A stretch of DNA of 64,000 nucleotides. Origin: Valencia hispanica. Lineage: Eukaryota > Chordata > Actinopteri > Cyprinodontiformes > Valenciidae. Both the position numbers and the translations under genes were made by a program. Location of the stretch: NCBI GenBank assembly GCA_963556495.2, contig OY747702.1, forward strand, positions 23,937,903 to 24,001,902, written 5' to 3'. Below the pieces are notes generated by a model, which saw only the letters and a list, made by a program, of their open reading frames with translations, ran no database searches and was not told where the DNA came from. Of this stretch, positions 35,449 to 47,639 are shown one piece after another. Every line of letters starts with the position of its first letter. Within the stretch, counting starts at the first letter, position 1.

Positions 35449-36951
35449 ATGGCCAAGACCAGAGAGCAGTCCAAGGAAACCAGGGACAAGACTGTAGACC
35501 TGCACAAGTCTGGGATGAGCCAATCTCGCCTTGTGGGGTACACATGATCTTGAGAAAGGTGAGGAAACAGCCCAGAACTATACGGGGGGAACTGGTCAAT
35601 GACCTGAAGAGAGCTGGGACCACAGTAACAGAGGTTAGTATTAGTAACACACAACGTTGTCATGGATTAAAATCCTGCAGCGCTCAGGGGTTAAGCCAGC
35701 ACATTTCTAGGCCCATTTATTTATTTATTTATTTTATTTTATTTATTTATTTTTTTAACGTGTCCTGTTTGGCAGTGTGGAGCTCAGAATTGGTGTCTGA
35801 GTACCAAGTAGAAGCCCAACAGATTTACTTTCACAAGCGGAGCAGTACAGCTTTTGCTATAGTACTCCACTTGATATATGTGTGAAAAATCTTTATTATG
35901 AATTGTTGGGTTTTTTATTTCCTGATGTTATGGACACGGAGACGGAAAATTAAGGAGAAGAAAGAAGGAAGATGAAGAAGAGAGGTAGGAAACAAAATGT
36001 CATGAGAGAGGGTGAGTTGAAAATACAAGAGAGGAAGGGGAACAGAGAAAACACAGGAAAACATTGAAGTCTGCCTCCATACCCACAGGACGGCAGAGAG
36101 AGGGGGAAAAACAAAACACGAAAAAGGAACATCGACAAAACCAACCAAACATTGTGAACTAAGAATTACAAAACCACATCACACAAAAATAGATATAAAA
36201 ATACAACAACAATGTCACAGAGGAACTCATGGTACCGATTAATCAAGTTCTAGTAATGATAACCTCAGCCCAAGAATATATCCTTAAACACCAGAGACCC
36301 CACATCAATTTCTAGGCCCATTTAAAGTTTACCAGAGACCATGTGGATGATCCAGAGGAGGATTGCGAGAATGTCATGTGGTCAGATGAGACCAAAATAA
36401 AACTATTTGGTATAAATGCCACTCACCATGTTTGGAGGTGGAAGAATGCTGGTTTGCATCCAAGGAACACCATACCCACTGTGAAGCATGGGGGTGGAAA
36501 CATTGTACTTTAGGGTTGCTTTTCTGCAAAGGGGACAGGACGACCAATACGTATTAAGGAAAGGATGAGTGGGGCCATATAACGCGAAGTTTTTGGACAA
36601 AACCTCATTCCATCATTGGGAGCATTGAAGAGGAAAGGTGGCTGGATCTACCAGCATGACAATGTTTCAAAACACATCACGTGGGCAACGAAGGGGTGGC
36701 TATGTAAAAAGCATTTCAAAGTTCTGGAGTGGCCTAGTCAATCTCCAGACCTCAATCCAATACAGAATCTGTGGAGGGAGTTGAAAGTCTGTGTTGCCCA
36801 ACAACAGCCCCAAAACATCACAGCTCTAGAGAAGTTCTGCATAGAAGAATGGGCTAAAATACCGGCTACAGTGTGTGCACACCTGGTGAAGACCTACAGG
36901 AAACGTCTGACCTCTGTTATTGCCAACCAAGGTTACTTTACAAAGTATTAA
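35449..36951 (+). pseudogene. Tc1-like transposase pseudogene
   Basis: The start context accATGGCCAAGACC opens a readable N-terminus ([20 protein letters not shown]) that stops at codon 33 (35545-35547). After further broken N-terminal sequence the gene is split by the insert at 35720-36307. The rest of the catalytic domain follows, with a final continuous frame containing [27 protein letters not shown] and the family C-terminus GYFTKY. The third acidic residue position reads Q (PIQNLW) instead of E, so the catalytic triad is lost as well. Confidence 0.88.
35720..36307 (-). mobile_element. Retroposed insert (non-LTR type) with 17-bp target duplication
   Basis: The 588-base insert lies between two identical copies of ATTTCTAGGCCCATTTA (35703-35719 and 36308-36324). 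One end is a TTTA-rich tract of about 38 bases, which read on the minus strand is an AAAT-type 3' tail. A long target duplication plus such a tail indicates target-primed reverse transcription, meaning a truncated LINE or SINE copy in minus orientation. I cannot name the family, and no reverse transcriptase motif is visible. Confidence 0.8.
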
Positions 36952-37790
36952 AGTGAACTTTTGTTATTAGGCAAATACTTGTTTTTTTACACCATTATAC
37001 ACATAATAAAAAAAAATCATACAAGGTGATTTCCTGTTATTTCTTATCACATTCTGTCTGTCACAGTTAAAGTTTAACTATGATGAAAATTACAAACCTC
37101 TCAGCTTTTTAAGTGGGACAACTTGCACCCTCTGTGGCTGCCAAATACGTCTTTACCCCACTGTAAAGCAGAATTATAATTAACACCACACATCACCCTG
37201 AACATGTCGTCTGGAGGAGGGTCAGAGTGGATGGAAAATGGATGGAATAAATACAGGTCACTCCAGAGGGTGCAAAAAAATTGAGACTGGGTTGGAGGTT
37301 GACATCCCAGCAGAAATATGATCTTGAACAGACATTCAGAGCATGAAATGTTTTTAGATGAAAACATATTGATTCTTTAAAAGGGCCCTTCATTGTCCAG
37401 ATCTAAATCAATGTTTCTATAATTTTACATGTACACTGGATTTTTTTGGGTGCTACATAAATACACTTATTTGTACTAAATAAAATCTGTTGAAAGACAC
37501 TGGCCCTATCACATCAACTCCCAACAGAATATGTTGAAGTTTATGGTTCTAACATCACAAAATACAAAAAAGTGAGTATTAATACTTGTGCAGGGCACTA
37601 TAGCTCAATTTTAGCAAATTTATGCAAGAGGTCACAATGATTTTTAAACTAATTGTTAAATAAGAGTTAGTCCATCTTTTTTCTAGTTCTGCTCCTAAAC
37701 TCTTATTACACCTAGACATGCAAATGTGAGTACCTTGTTAAGAAACCCATGAATTCGTAATTACAGTGAGATCATTTTAAGTGCACTCAC

Positions 37791-37934
37791 AAGCAATCCT
37801 GATGTACGCTTTCTGGCTCTTCTGAGTTCCAGTGGTGCTCCAGGCGACACACTGGCACCAGTACTCATCGAGGCCGAAGATCTTCTCCACCTGCTGCCTG
37901 GTAATTTCAATCGTCACCTGCATGACCGACAGCG
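37791..37934 (-). CDS. unc5a: unc5a internal exon, C-terminal half of Ig1 domain
   Basis: This 144-base exon encodes the second half of the first Ig domain: LSVMQVTIEITRQQVEKIFG, then LDEYWCQCVAWSTTGTQKSQ and KAYIRIA. The YWCQCVAWS motif is a UNC5 hallmark, with the extra cysteine typical of this Ig1. In known family members Ig1 is the netrin- and FLRT-contacting domain. The acceptor is acctgctttgcag and the donor GCTT|GTGAGT; it is symmetric phase 1-1. The expected preceding exon (signal-peptide-proximal Ig1 half, with a VEPEDVYIVKNKP-like motif) was looked for through to position 64000 on the minus strand and not seen, so this is the first unc5a exon in the window. Confidence 0.96.
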
Positions 37935-40900
37935 CTGCAAAGCAGGTACAGGAATAACAGCATGAACATGTGAATCATCCACATCGGCTTGTCTGTGTGC
38001 AGCAAAAAGTTAAACGGCTGCATTTTGTACTTTGAGTAATTAGAAAATAAAGCCAGGCAGAATAAACGAGCAGACAACCATAATCCTATATAAACAGAGG
38101 GCTTATTAACTGAGGAAAATGAGACGAGAGCCTCACAGCTATCCTGGTGTAATTTGGAGGGCGTTAAATTGGCAACAGTTGGGAAGGAACACCGGAGCGC
38201 TAAACAAACACTGGAAACAAAAATATCCAGCGTAGCCTGCTTCCCGATCATCAAATCTAAAACGGGAGGAAGAGTTCAATTTATGGAGCATTGCTACAAC
38301 AGTGTAGATATAGAAGGCGCAGCTGTAACACATGGTAAAAATAGCTTTATTGCTTTTCTGCCAGAACGGACTGACAAGACTTCTCTAAATACAGCAAAAT
38401 TGGGACAAAATCTATCCTGCCAAACTGTCAAAACATTATAACATTGTCACAAGCTTATCTACGTTAAGAAATCTTTCATTTTCCTCCGCCGTTATATTTG
38501 GGACCTACGCTATATATAGTGAGATGCGACCTTGTCCCTCCCTCCATGTGGCCCCCTGTCTCTTCACTATAATAAAGAGACTGCAATGTTTTCCCTGAGC
38601 TTCCAGCTTTCGCTCCGTCTTATATTTTCTGTTTGGGAGACAGTCGTTCATCTGAAAGTTGCAGTGGAAACTGGAGACTGACCAAAGGGAATGACTCAAG
38701 AGAAATACATTCAGATTCAGTGGGGGACCTCTCTTTGATGGCCATTTGCATAAAAGCACTGCCACCCTCATCCACGCCCCCCACACTCCTGATGTGTCTG
38801 AACTGATCATTTGCTGCTTCAATCTGATGCCGAAGAAAGCGGCACCTGCCACAATAACAAACATATGCATTCAGCCTTTTATGAAATTTGCAACATAAAA
38901 AAAAAAAAAAAGCGTGGAAAAAGAAGTGGTTCTGTTGCCGGCAGCCACATTCACTGATAAGTAGCTGTGAGGGTCACTGGCAGACCCCCATGTATTAGTA
39001 TCTAAGTGCAGCAGATTTTTCTATATGTGATCACAGTAAATGTGACTACATGTGCTGTGAATCCAGCCCTGAAGCACCACTCGGAGCATCAACAACAACC
39101 TATGCTGTCCGCAGGATTTCGCCAATGTTGTTCACCAACAGCTAACTTAAAAAACAGAGTAAAGGGTTATTTCTTATTTTTATAATGCTGCCAGTACGTG
39201 TCAGAAATTGATATTTCTAAAAAAAACAAATGTATTATTTAGAGCCTCCCATGTACTCGCTCTTTGTCTTCATGAAGTCAAGTTTTTTTGAGGAGTGTTT
39301 GTGTGCTGACATCGGTCTGCAGCCAGAATGTTTGACACAGGCTGAGAGAGCACCTAAAAGCTCAAACAAATGGCTAAAGTAACAAAATGGGCACTACAGA
39401 GAATGGAAAAATGGAGCAGAAGAAATCCAGCTTTTTTCCACAAATCAGCATCACACCTGCATCCAGCTTTTCCCTTAAGATAAAAACTAACTTCCATATT
39501 TTTCACCTAATGAAAAACAAACAAATCTGAATTCTGCATCATTTTGTATGTTATGAAGAAGAAAATGAAAATTAGAATCCTGAAATCAGGTGTGGCAAAA
39601 CAGCAGTCATTGCTTGGCTATTTAGAAATCTGTCAGTCTGGGTGGAACATGAATGAGCTTTTTTGCTCCATATACAATATCTGCCATTATTAATTAGCTA
39701 TTAATGAATTTCATAAACTTCTCATGAAGGATACCTGACAACAAAGAGAAAAACATTAAAACTGCTGTCATAAAGCAAGGCCTCAAATCTAAATTTCAAA
39801 TTAACTTCAGAGAAATCCTTCCAGCCTTGGATGTAAAGTACAAAAAACATCTGATGGCCCTGATTTACACTGAGCTCTCAGCAGTTTATGAGCGTAAAAC
39901 AGGAGGATATACCTGAATACATACATTTAAAATCTGGCCCTGAGTGTGGTTCTGAGACTAGCGTTGCTCTGCGTATGGTATTTGATTAATGCAAACCTTC
40001 TAATTCTCTCCAAGCTGGAGGGCAAAAGGACCACAGATCCGTGTGGAGATGGATAGCATGAACAATAGCGAGCCGAGGTGAGAAATCCTAAGAAGAGCAA
40101 TTTGAAGCTCTGCTTGCTAGGCTAATTGCATTCTGTTTCCTTATCTCTTCCTGTCTCTATAATTACCTGCTTTCTGTGTCTGACACCTTCCAGTAACACC
40201 CCTCTGAGTCACTCTGTCCAATTTCACTCCAATTAATAACAGGGACAAAACAATCTCATCACTTACGGAAAAAAACATTTTCAACCACTTAATAACTATT
40301 GGATGGACTGTATTTCATGCATCTTTTTAAAAGTTACCACTTTTGAAGGGTGGAAAATACAAACTTTTTGATCTCTACTTCAAGATGTCTGGTACAGAAA
40401 CAACATATTTACAAAAAATAAATTGTCCTCAAGCAGTTATGGTCCAATTATATTAATACAGATTTATAATCTGCTCAGCAGCCTAAGAAGTGTTAGGATT
40501 TAAAAAAAAAGGGAATAGAAAACGTACACGTCCTCTCCTGCAAGATACTAAGTGTGCACTTAACATTCTTGTTAAATGATAATTAAAACATGACACGATT
40601 CTCTCAGGCTTCAGTTTGATCTGCGGCCCATTTATAAATGAGCTCAAATCCCAAACCTCAGTAAAATTACAGTGAAAAATTTAAGGGTGATTATGTGATT
40701 GACACCACAGGAATCCTGGACTTACAGCTGGAACCGCGGTGAGTTAATTTTTATTGGAGCACAAGGGGCAACTTAGCTGGCAGTGCTTAACCATGATATG
40801 TTTGTCTTTGTAACACTGCAAGGAAATTTATAAGAGCCTGACAAACAGGAAACAAAATCAGCATGCATGCTAATATCTAAAGTATTAGAATGAGCTTCTA

Positions 40901-41832
40901 TGGCAACTTGCTCACTGACTGTAAACAAAAACACAACATTTTAGCTTTCCTTCCATTACATTTCTGTGTTACAAGTTTGTGGTCCCGGTTTAATTGAAAC
41001 ACTGTTGAGTCAGTTGAACAAACAGAGCTCAAAACGGAGACACTGCAAGTGGAAATGCTAAAATGTTAAATATTTCTAGCTTAGTTGATCTTTTTAAGAT
41101 GATAACTTTTGTCTTATAATTTTATAAAGAGCTGCACAATATCCTAAATTGCAGTCCTCTTTGCAATATCCATGTGTGCAATACTGCAATATTGAAGAAC
41201 CTAATGTTAGAGTTTAAATTTAATGAGGGTAAATCTTTAAAGTGTACCACAGTTTTAAAAAGGTCACAGTTTCAAAACCAATGAAATTTACTGTCAAATT
41301 AGCCCCGTGGGTTGTACATTTTTATAGGGGTGGAAGAGACTGTACAGTTTAAAAGTTCTTAAAGAAGGACCCATTGCACACTTCTCCTTTTCTTAAAAAA
41401 AACAAAACAAAGTTGGCTGAAGAAATGGCAAGTATCTCTTTTTTCAGGTAACCATGTAGGGAAGCACTAGCAACAACCCAAAAGAGTTTATTTGTCTCTC
41501 TGTGAATTAAAAAGCTCCCTACAGACTGGCTACTGGGCTGATGTTGCTAATTTTACAAGCTAACATCTTGTTGGATTCCTAATATTACTTTAGAAAAAAG
41601 CAAAACTATTAAAAAGACTTAATTTTTTTGTGTTGACACACTAACAAGCTGCATTTCCCTTGTTAAAAACAAACAGCACACTGCAGACTCGCTACTGACT
41701 TCCAAGAGTTAGTATGTCTGTAAAAGAACTGTCCATGGCAAGCTCACTACTAAACAAATACTTGGTGATTTACATGAAGTTGTAAGGGTTTTTATCTTTA
41801 CTTTACAAAGGGAAAAACACCTAAAATAGTAT

Positions 41833-41889
41833 TATGCATTCAAATGTTAAAAATTAAATCATATTTAATTTTTAACATTTGAATGCATA
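41833..41889. repeat. Perfect 27-bp-arm inverted repeat with 3-base loop
   Basis: The arm at 41833-41859 begins tatgcattcaaatgttaaaa and its exact reverse complement occupies 41863-41889, separated only by cat. The arms contain no mismatch and pairing stops immediately outside them. The sequence is AT-rich and has no coding potential. Confidence 0.95.
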
Positions 41890-44800
41890 TTTAATCATAT
41901 TTAGCATTTCTGTTGGTAAAGTAAGCAGCCAATAATAGGCTCTCAACTGAGATATGCTGCTAATTTATGAGCTAACATTAACATGTCAGGACTTCCAACT
42001 TACTTTACAGAAACCAAAATGGAGCAAAAAAACAAATATTCTACACAAAAAACACACTAACATTAGAACCTTTACCTTAATTTAGCCTGTGTTTTGATGT
42101 TTAAACTATACATAACACATTTTTATTTAACTTGAATATTTCTCTGTGCATCAAAATGCACGTTCCTATTTGTCATTTAGATAATGAATTAATCAATTAA
42201 TAATAAGATCATGACACTTAAAAAAAAGTAGTTTAAAATTTACGCTTTAACACAATGAAACTAAGAAAATTCAAGAATACTAGTCAGAACATTCCTATAC
42301 TCTATGCTTACATAAGGTTAAAAATAAGCTTTCATTTTGTTTTCTATTATTTCCATAACACATATAAAAAGTAAAAGTCTGCTTCCCTCTGTCTTTCATG
42401 GCGTTAACATGCTTCAAGTGTGACTAAAATATACATTTCTTTCTCAAGAATAAAAGTTTTTATAGATATGAAAACATCTTTTGATTTTGGCTGGAAAACA
42501 GCGTTGTTATTTTTCTTTTTAATTTTCAAATGAAGTACAATCTATTGTGGACGTTTTGTTTACTCTACAAAGCAGGAGCTCATATTCTTGAAGTAAAACA
42601 AGATATACATCACAATTTGCCGATGCGTAAAAAAGAAATCTGGTTGCAGTTCCCTGTCTAAATGATCAACACGGTGATAAATGACAAACATATTCTGATG
42701 CCAAACTCTGGCTTCATGAGAGGAATACAAAATAAAAAAGATTGGTGGTTATATTGACTTTTTAGTATACCTTTGTTTTAAATGAGACACTAAAATCCAC
42801 AGATGAACTACAGCCCCCTCCCTTCTGTATTCGTCAGCAACATGGTGTGCTGCTGTCTTGCTTACCACTTCTCCTCCTTGTTGGCGCTTTAATGACCTTG
42901 TCAGCATACTTTTTGCAAAATAAAAGAATCTAGCATTTAATGTAGCAATATGCAGGTCACATTTTACATCTCTTGATATTGTGACATGGTCACATTAATG
43001 GGAGCGTCCCTTTAATAAAGTATTGTTATTATTAACACAAAATAATAATCCACACAAACTTTGCATGTGGCAATGAATAAACAGGGGTGTGTTTCTGTTA
43101 ATCTGTGTGAAGATTCATTTTCCACTTTCTGTTAGGGCATAATCGGGGAAAGCGCAGATATTCACGGCCAAAATGTATTTATAGCAGATGCAGCAGGTGC
43201 GCAAAAAGGGGGAAAAAAAGGAAAAGGTGGACGTGGGTGGCCATAGTGTTCGGAGGTGCCAGCCTGCTGTGCTGTGGCCTCTTATTTGTAACTTAGTCTC
43301 CTTCGTGTTAAAGCAGTATTGTTAGAGAAAAAGTTAATAATGGACTGCCGATACTGGGAAGATGAGATCTCACACTTCACCTTTTATGCAACGTCTGCGA
43401 ATCTGGAGCCAAGGGGACCCTAGGAGGGACGAGATGTAATCGGGTTTTGGCCGAAGGACATCCAAGTAGGATTCACCCGAGTCAACCCAGGATCTGGTGA
43501 GATCGAAACTTTTTGAGTTTTTTTGGCGTGGTATAGGACTGAAAAGTGATCGCATTTTTTATTTTTGCCATGTGGATTATTATTTTTGGGGGGGATTCAA
43601 GACTGTTTGCAACTGGACATTGACCATAGGATTTTTTTTGTTGGACTATTAGGGTTGTTATTATTTGAAAGCAACGCTATATTTGGGGATCTGGGCGGTG
43701 TGGCTTGTTCCATTTAAAATACAGAGCACCACTGAGTGCAAAAGCAGATTGGTGTGGAGTGCTTTTTGTTATACCTGCGGCTTGTTCAGCACTGAACATT
43801 CCTATTCCTATACTGAGCTTTCTAAGGATTTTTCTTGATTGAAATGAGCAGCTAATATTTTGTATTTGGATGAACCCTTTGTGTGCTTATTACTAGGACA
43901 GTCTTTTCAACAGGAGTTTGAGGGGCCGATTGTTATAATATTGCAACTGCTTGTTTTTCTTCACTCACCACAGCAGAGCAGAAACTGGGCATGAAATTAT
44001 GCATGCCATTTTATGGTTATATAATTCTTTTTTTTTTATATAAAACATGATTAAGCTATTACCAAATAAAAACAAATGTAAGGAGAAAAGGGATGGACTG
44101 AATATAAATATAGACAAATTATGAAGCAGTAAAATGTAATCATAATTAACAGGCTTTCTTAAATGTTCATGAATTTGAGTCAAATGCTTGCAGTCTAAAT
44201 ATCAGAAACGAAAAATAGTTTGCATTCCTACAAAACCACAGGGGAATAACTTCAACCCGCCAAATAATTACCCGAAATCTGAATTTAAGCAATAGGAAAT
44301 GAAAGAGAGATGTGAACTGACTGTGTTGTTCTTAGTCCTTCATGTCAGCAGGTATTGGCTGTTTATGCTCTGCAGACAAAAGCAGCTGATCATTCATGTG
44401 ATCAGTCAAGAGCAAAATTTTCATCAAAACTGATTCGCAACAGGTAATTCCATCTGCAGAGCTACATTTCAGCTCTTTTATGAAAAAGGCAAAAACAAGT
44501 GAGCATAAATCTTGGTTGTGAAATTAATTTTTCCAAACTTCACCACATCTACTGTGGCACTTTAGATATGTTAAATAGCATTTGAGTAACAGCCTAAGAT
44601 TAGGTGTTGAAGACATATGGTAACAACCAGAACATTTCAGGCAGTTTTTAAGAAATAGTGAGGGAATGAAATCTCAAATCTAGGTTTTCGCAAAACAGAG
44701 TAAGACAATTTGTAAAAAGTAGCATCAGTAAAAGCTTTTGAGCCATTTTGTCAGGTTAAAACACTCTGTTTTTCCTCCAGACAGCCACTGTTTTAAGAAG

Positions 44801-45915
44801 ACTAGAGCAGATGCAGAGCGGCTGAGTTCATGAATAACCTGACCTCACATTTGTATGATGCCACTTTTTGCAAAGTCGTCCAGCAATAGAATTCAAGCTA
44901 ACACTAGATCCACTTGCACACACACAAAAGACGCATCTATATTCGGTTTATTGTGTTCAGACAGAGGCGGCCACAAGATTATTTACACATGCACCCCATT
45001 CAAATGTGCGCGAAGTTAACAAAAAGAAAGAGGTCACACTGTCAGCGCTCAGACATCTTTGTCCGGATGTGTGTGTGGGCAGGAGGAATCTTCCCCTGAG
45101 CCAACAGGGGCTCAACACCATGGGGTAAACATCCCTGTACTCAATCCCGGGTGAGTCGATATTGGGCTTGTCTGAGTGCAGGACTTTATTTTTCTCCCCC
45201 ACACTCTTGTTTTTGCTGGCTCTGACCCCAATTCCATAGGGGTCATTTGCTTATCAAAGGCAAAGACTGGAACTTGCAGGTCCTGAGTGTGTGTTCATTG
45301 TGAGCAAAGAAATTCAATTAGGCAATGCCCCTTCTGTGTGTGAGGGTAGGACTCATCAGTGGATATAGGAGGATTAGGGCTGGGTGAGTCTACATCAGGG
45401 CTGCACACCGTTTTCAAGGGAAAGAGTTCACAATGGCTGAGGGGAGACATCACAGATAAACGCTTTTACGAATGAACTGTCTGCACATCCTGGCAACAAG
45501 TCAAAAGCAAACTGGAAGTGTGCTATTTCCTCGCTTGGTTCTTCTTTCAAACAGATGGTATCGGTGTCATCACCATCACCTCAGGTCCCCAAAGCTTTCT
45601 TTCAAAGACACTAACAATGCAATTATCTGCAGACAAATTTAGCTTTGATAGGGGTAGGACATCCAGATACCAGGTCAAAGTGTCAGAAACAAGTCTGGAG
45701 CTAAACAGACAGGTACATACCAGCTTGTCAGTTTCTGTACCATTTCCATTTAAAAAATCAAAATGTTTTGCAAACTTAACGGAGCTGTATGCAAGAAATG
45801 TATTTCAATTAATCATAAAATGCCCCTGATATGTCACTAGACATTAAGAAATCATGTTCATTTCAAATACTTATATCACTGACAACAGCAGTACAGCCAG
45901 GGTATTGTCATTTAA

Positions 45916-46692
45916 AAAGTGAAGTTGCAGCCCTCAACTGATGTTGATGTTGTGATCTGTTGTTTTGGCCTGAAGCGCCACCCTCCACCTATCTACTAAT
46001 GACGAAGTCAGAAGTGTTTCGGCATTGGGGTTGCCAGCTCTGCTCTAGTTCCTACAGATGCAGCTAGAAAAGCGTTTCGGATAAAAAATGTCTAACGTTA
46101 CTACACCTAAAAGACCTCATTATCATTTAGAAATATGTTGTGACAACGTCCGAAATTAAACAAGGATTTGTATAGGAGATGCCTTTGCAAGATGGAGACG
46201 GCTGAAAACAGAGAACAATTTGAAGACAGACGCCAACGTTGCTAATTTCTTCCTGGACAGGTAAGACTCATCTGTGTTTGGCTAACTTGTACTTCATGTA
46301 AATGGACATTTTAAATATTCATGACAGTCGAACAAAGTTATGCATGTTCGTGCAAAGTAACGTTACGTTAGCGCAAATGGAGGAGGAGGGTCATCGAATT
46401 GAAAAGGTAAGGAATTGTTCAGGAAATAAAAACGGCGAGTCGTCATTGTTAACATGAGCAATGCATTATCAGAGCCCATTTCTCTGTCATTATAATTAAC
46501 ATTATTAACAGGAAAAAAACGTACTGTGTAGGACTCGTCACTTGCCATTGGAACCTCCTTGTAACAGCCTACGTTCCTGCAGCCTATCTAGAAACCTCGA
46601 GTCAGGGGTTAGGTAGAGGGGATACACCACTCTACAGTAATTTAAAAGTGATTGCAGTACCAGTTTTGGACACAATTTTACATACGGCTCCT
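45916..46692 (+). repeat. Candidate transposon-derived unit with an exon-like module
   Basis: The segment lies between two TTAA sites (45912-45915 and 46693-46696). Inside, an open stretch after a stop at 46157 reads TRICIGDAFARWRRLKTENN then LKTDANVANFFLDR and ends exactly at a GTAAGA splice-donor-like site (46261). The motif is like one I recall at the start of fish transposon-associated proteins. The terminal repeats do not match well, so the boundaries and the class are uncertain. Confidence 0.4.
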
Positions 46693-47454
46693 TTAAGCTT
46701 TCAAGAATTTTAGCCCATATTTGGCCATTTTTTAAAACCTCTTTAAACAAACATTTTCTTTATGCCTCCAAAAAAACAACAACTCAACAGTCTCTATATG
46801 GAGACTGCGGTGAGCCAAATTGGACCCTATTTTCTTTTCAGAAATGCTTTAATTCATCATGGCAATTAATTAAGTTGATATCAGAAACATTGCCCAGAGA
46901 TGCTTTTTCATAGTGAGAAGATGGGAACATCCAGTTGTTGATTATTTGTTTAGTGGAAATCAATCTCCCATTCCACCACATCTCAAACTTGTTTTATTAA
47001 CTTGAGATATGGTTACTGTGGAGGGCATTGAAGTACAGTGAATTTCCTTCAACATCTGAGGATACATCTTCAGTAAGACAATCGATTTACTGAATGAAGT
47101 GTGTTTAATTATGTTTAATTATGCAATGGTAGGTGCCTACACATGCCCTTTCATGTTGGCATTCTTTTGGTTGGCCTATAGCGTCAAACAAATAGTAAAG
47201 AAATGTTGAAGAGAGTGAAGCCGACAGAGTAAAACAATGATGTGCACAATGAGCGAAGAAATGGACGACAACAATGCTGCAGCACAGTACATTGTGTATG
47301 TACTGTACTGTTTGATCGTATTATGTGTTGTTACTGCTGTGTTGTTGTCATACCGGTGTGGTTTTTCCGCTTCCACGGTCTCATCACTGGGGAGTGCCCA
47401 GGCTGGTCATAGCCTGATAAACCTGGGATGTTTCTTACATGTAGAGATATTCAG

Positions 47455-47472
47455 TTTTTTTTTTTTTTTTTT
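47455..47472 (+). repeat. T18 homopolymer
   Basis: Eighteen consecutive thymines. No retroposed gene was recognised next to it. Confidence 0.95.
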
Positions 47473-47639
47473 GTCTTAGCTCGATTAGGAGTAGGACAGA
47501 AATGAACCTATACATGTATTTCAAGTCTCAGTTTAGTCGGACTAAGGCAATAATTCGGTTTCTTTTGCTACATGTAAAACAAATGAGTTTTATAAATGGA
47601 GGACCATGGTCAACAACAATCAGTGCAAAAGGGTGTACA

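Larger units (their letters stand above)
35086..37163 (+). mobile_element. Tc1-like transposon carrying a retroposed insert
   Basis: TA-flanked inverted repeats start CAGCGACGCAAAAAAGTATT (left) and CAGTGGGGTAAAGACGTATT (right, reverse complement) and share GTGCAAGTTGTCCCACTTAA. It belongs to the same subfamily as 26151-27913. The plus strand carries a transposase pseudogene interrupted by a 588-base insert with a 17-base target duplication. Without the insert it would be about 1.47 kb, a normal size for the group. Confidence 0.85.
34853..37600 (+). mobile_element. Old Tc1-like element split by a younger Tc1
   Basis: The left end (TA then CAGTGCCTTGTTAATGTACT) and the right end (aatacttgtgcagggcacta then TA) look like a pair of eroded Tc1 termini. 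Between the inner element's right border and position 37600, transposase fragments appear on the plus strand (cacacatcaccctgaacatg; aaattgagactgggttggag, degenerating further). The middle is occupied by the younger element at 35086-37163. The pairing of the two ends as one element is inference from order and orientation. Confidence 0.65.
33456..37790 (-). other. unc5a: unc5a intron between Ig1 and Ig2 exons
   Basis: This is a 4.3-kb intron. Its Ig2-proximal 1.3 kb (about 33.5-34.8 kb) is repeat-poor, with GC-rich blocks and a short GGC run at 34595-34610. The remainder (34853-37600) is a three-layer nest of transposable elements, annotated separately. Confidence 0.82.

Noticed and set aside
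35382..35885. 167-codon plus-strand open frame
   Set aside because: It runs out of frame through the Tc1 transposase start and into the retroposed insert, so it is a chimera by chance.
41833..41889. Perfect hairpin as a microRNA gene
   Set aside because: The loop is 3 bases and the stem is perfect and AT-rich, unlike an animal pre-microRNA; reported as a structural finding only.
45040..45240. Possible short exon on the minus strand near 45.1 kb
   Set aside because: No UNC5 motif, no phase-compatible splice pair and no recognised domain.
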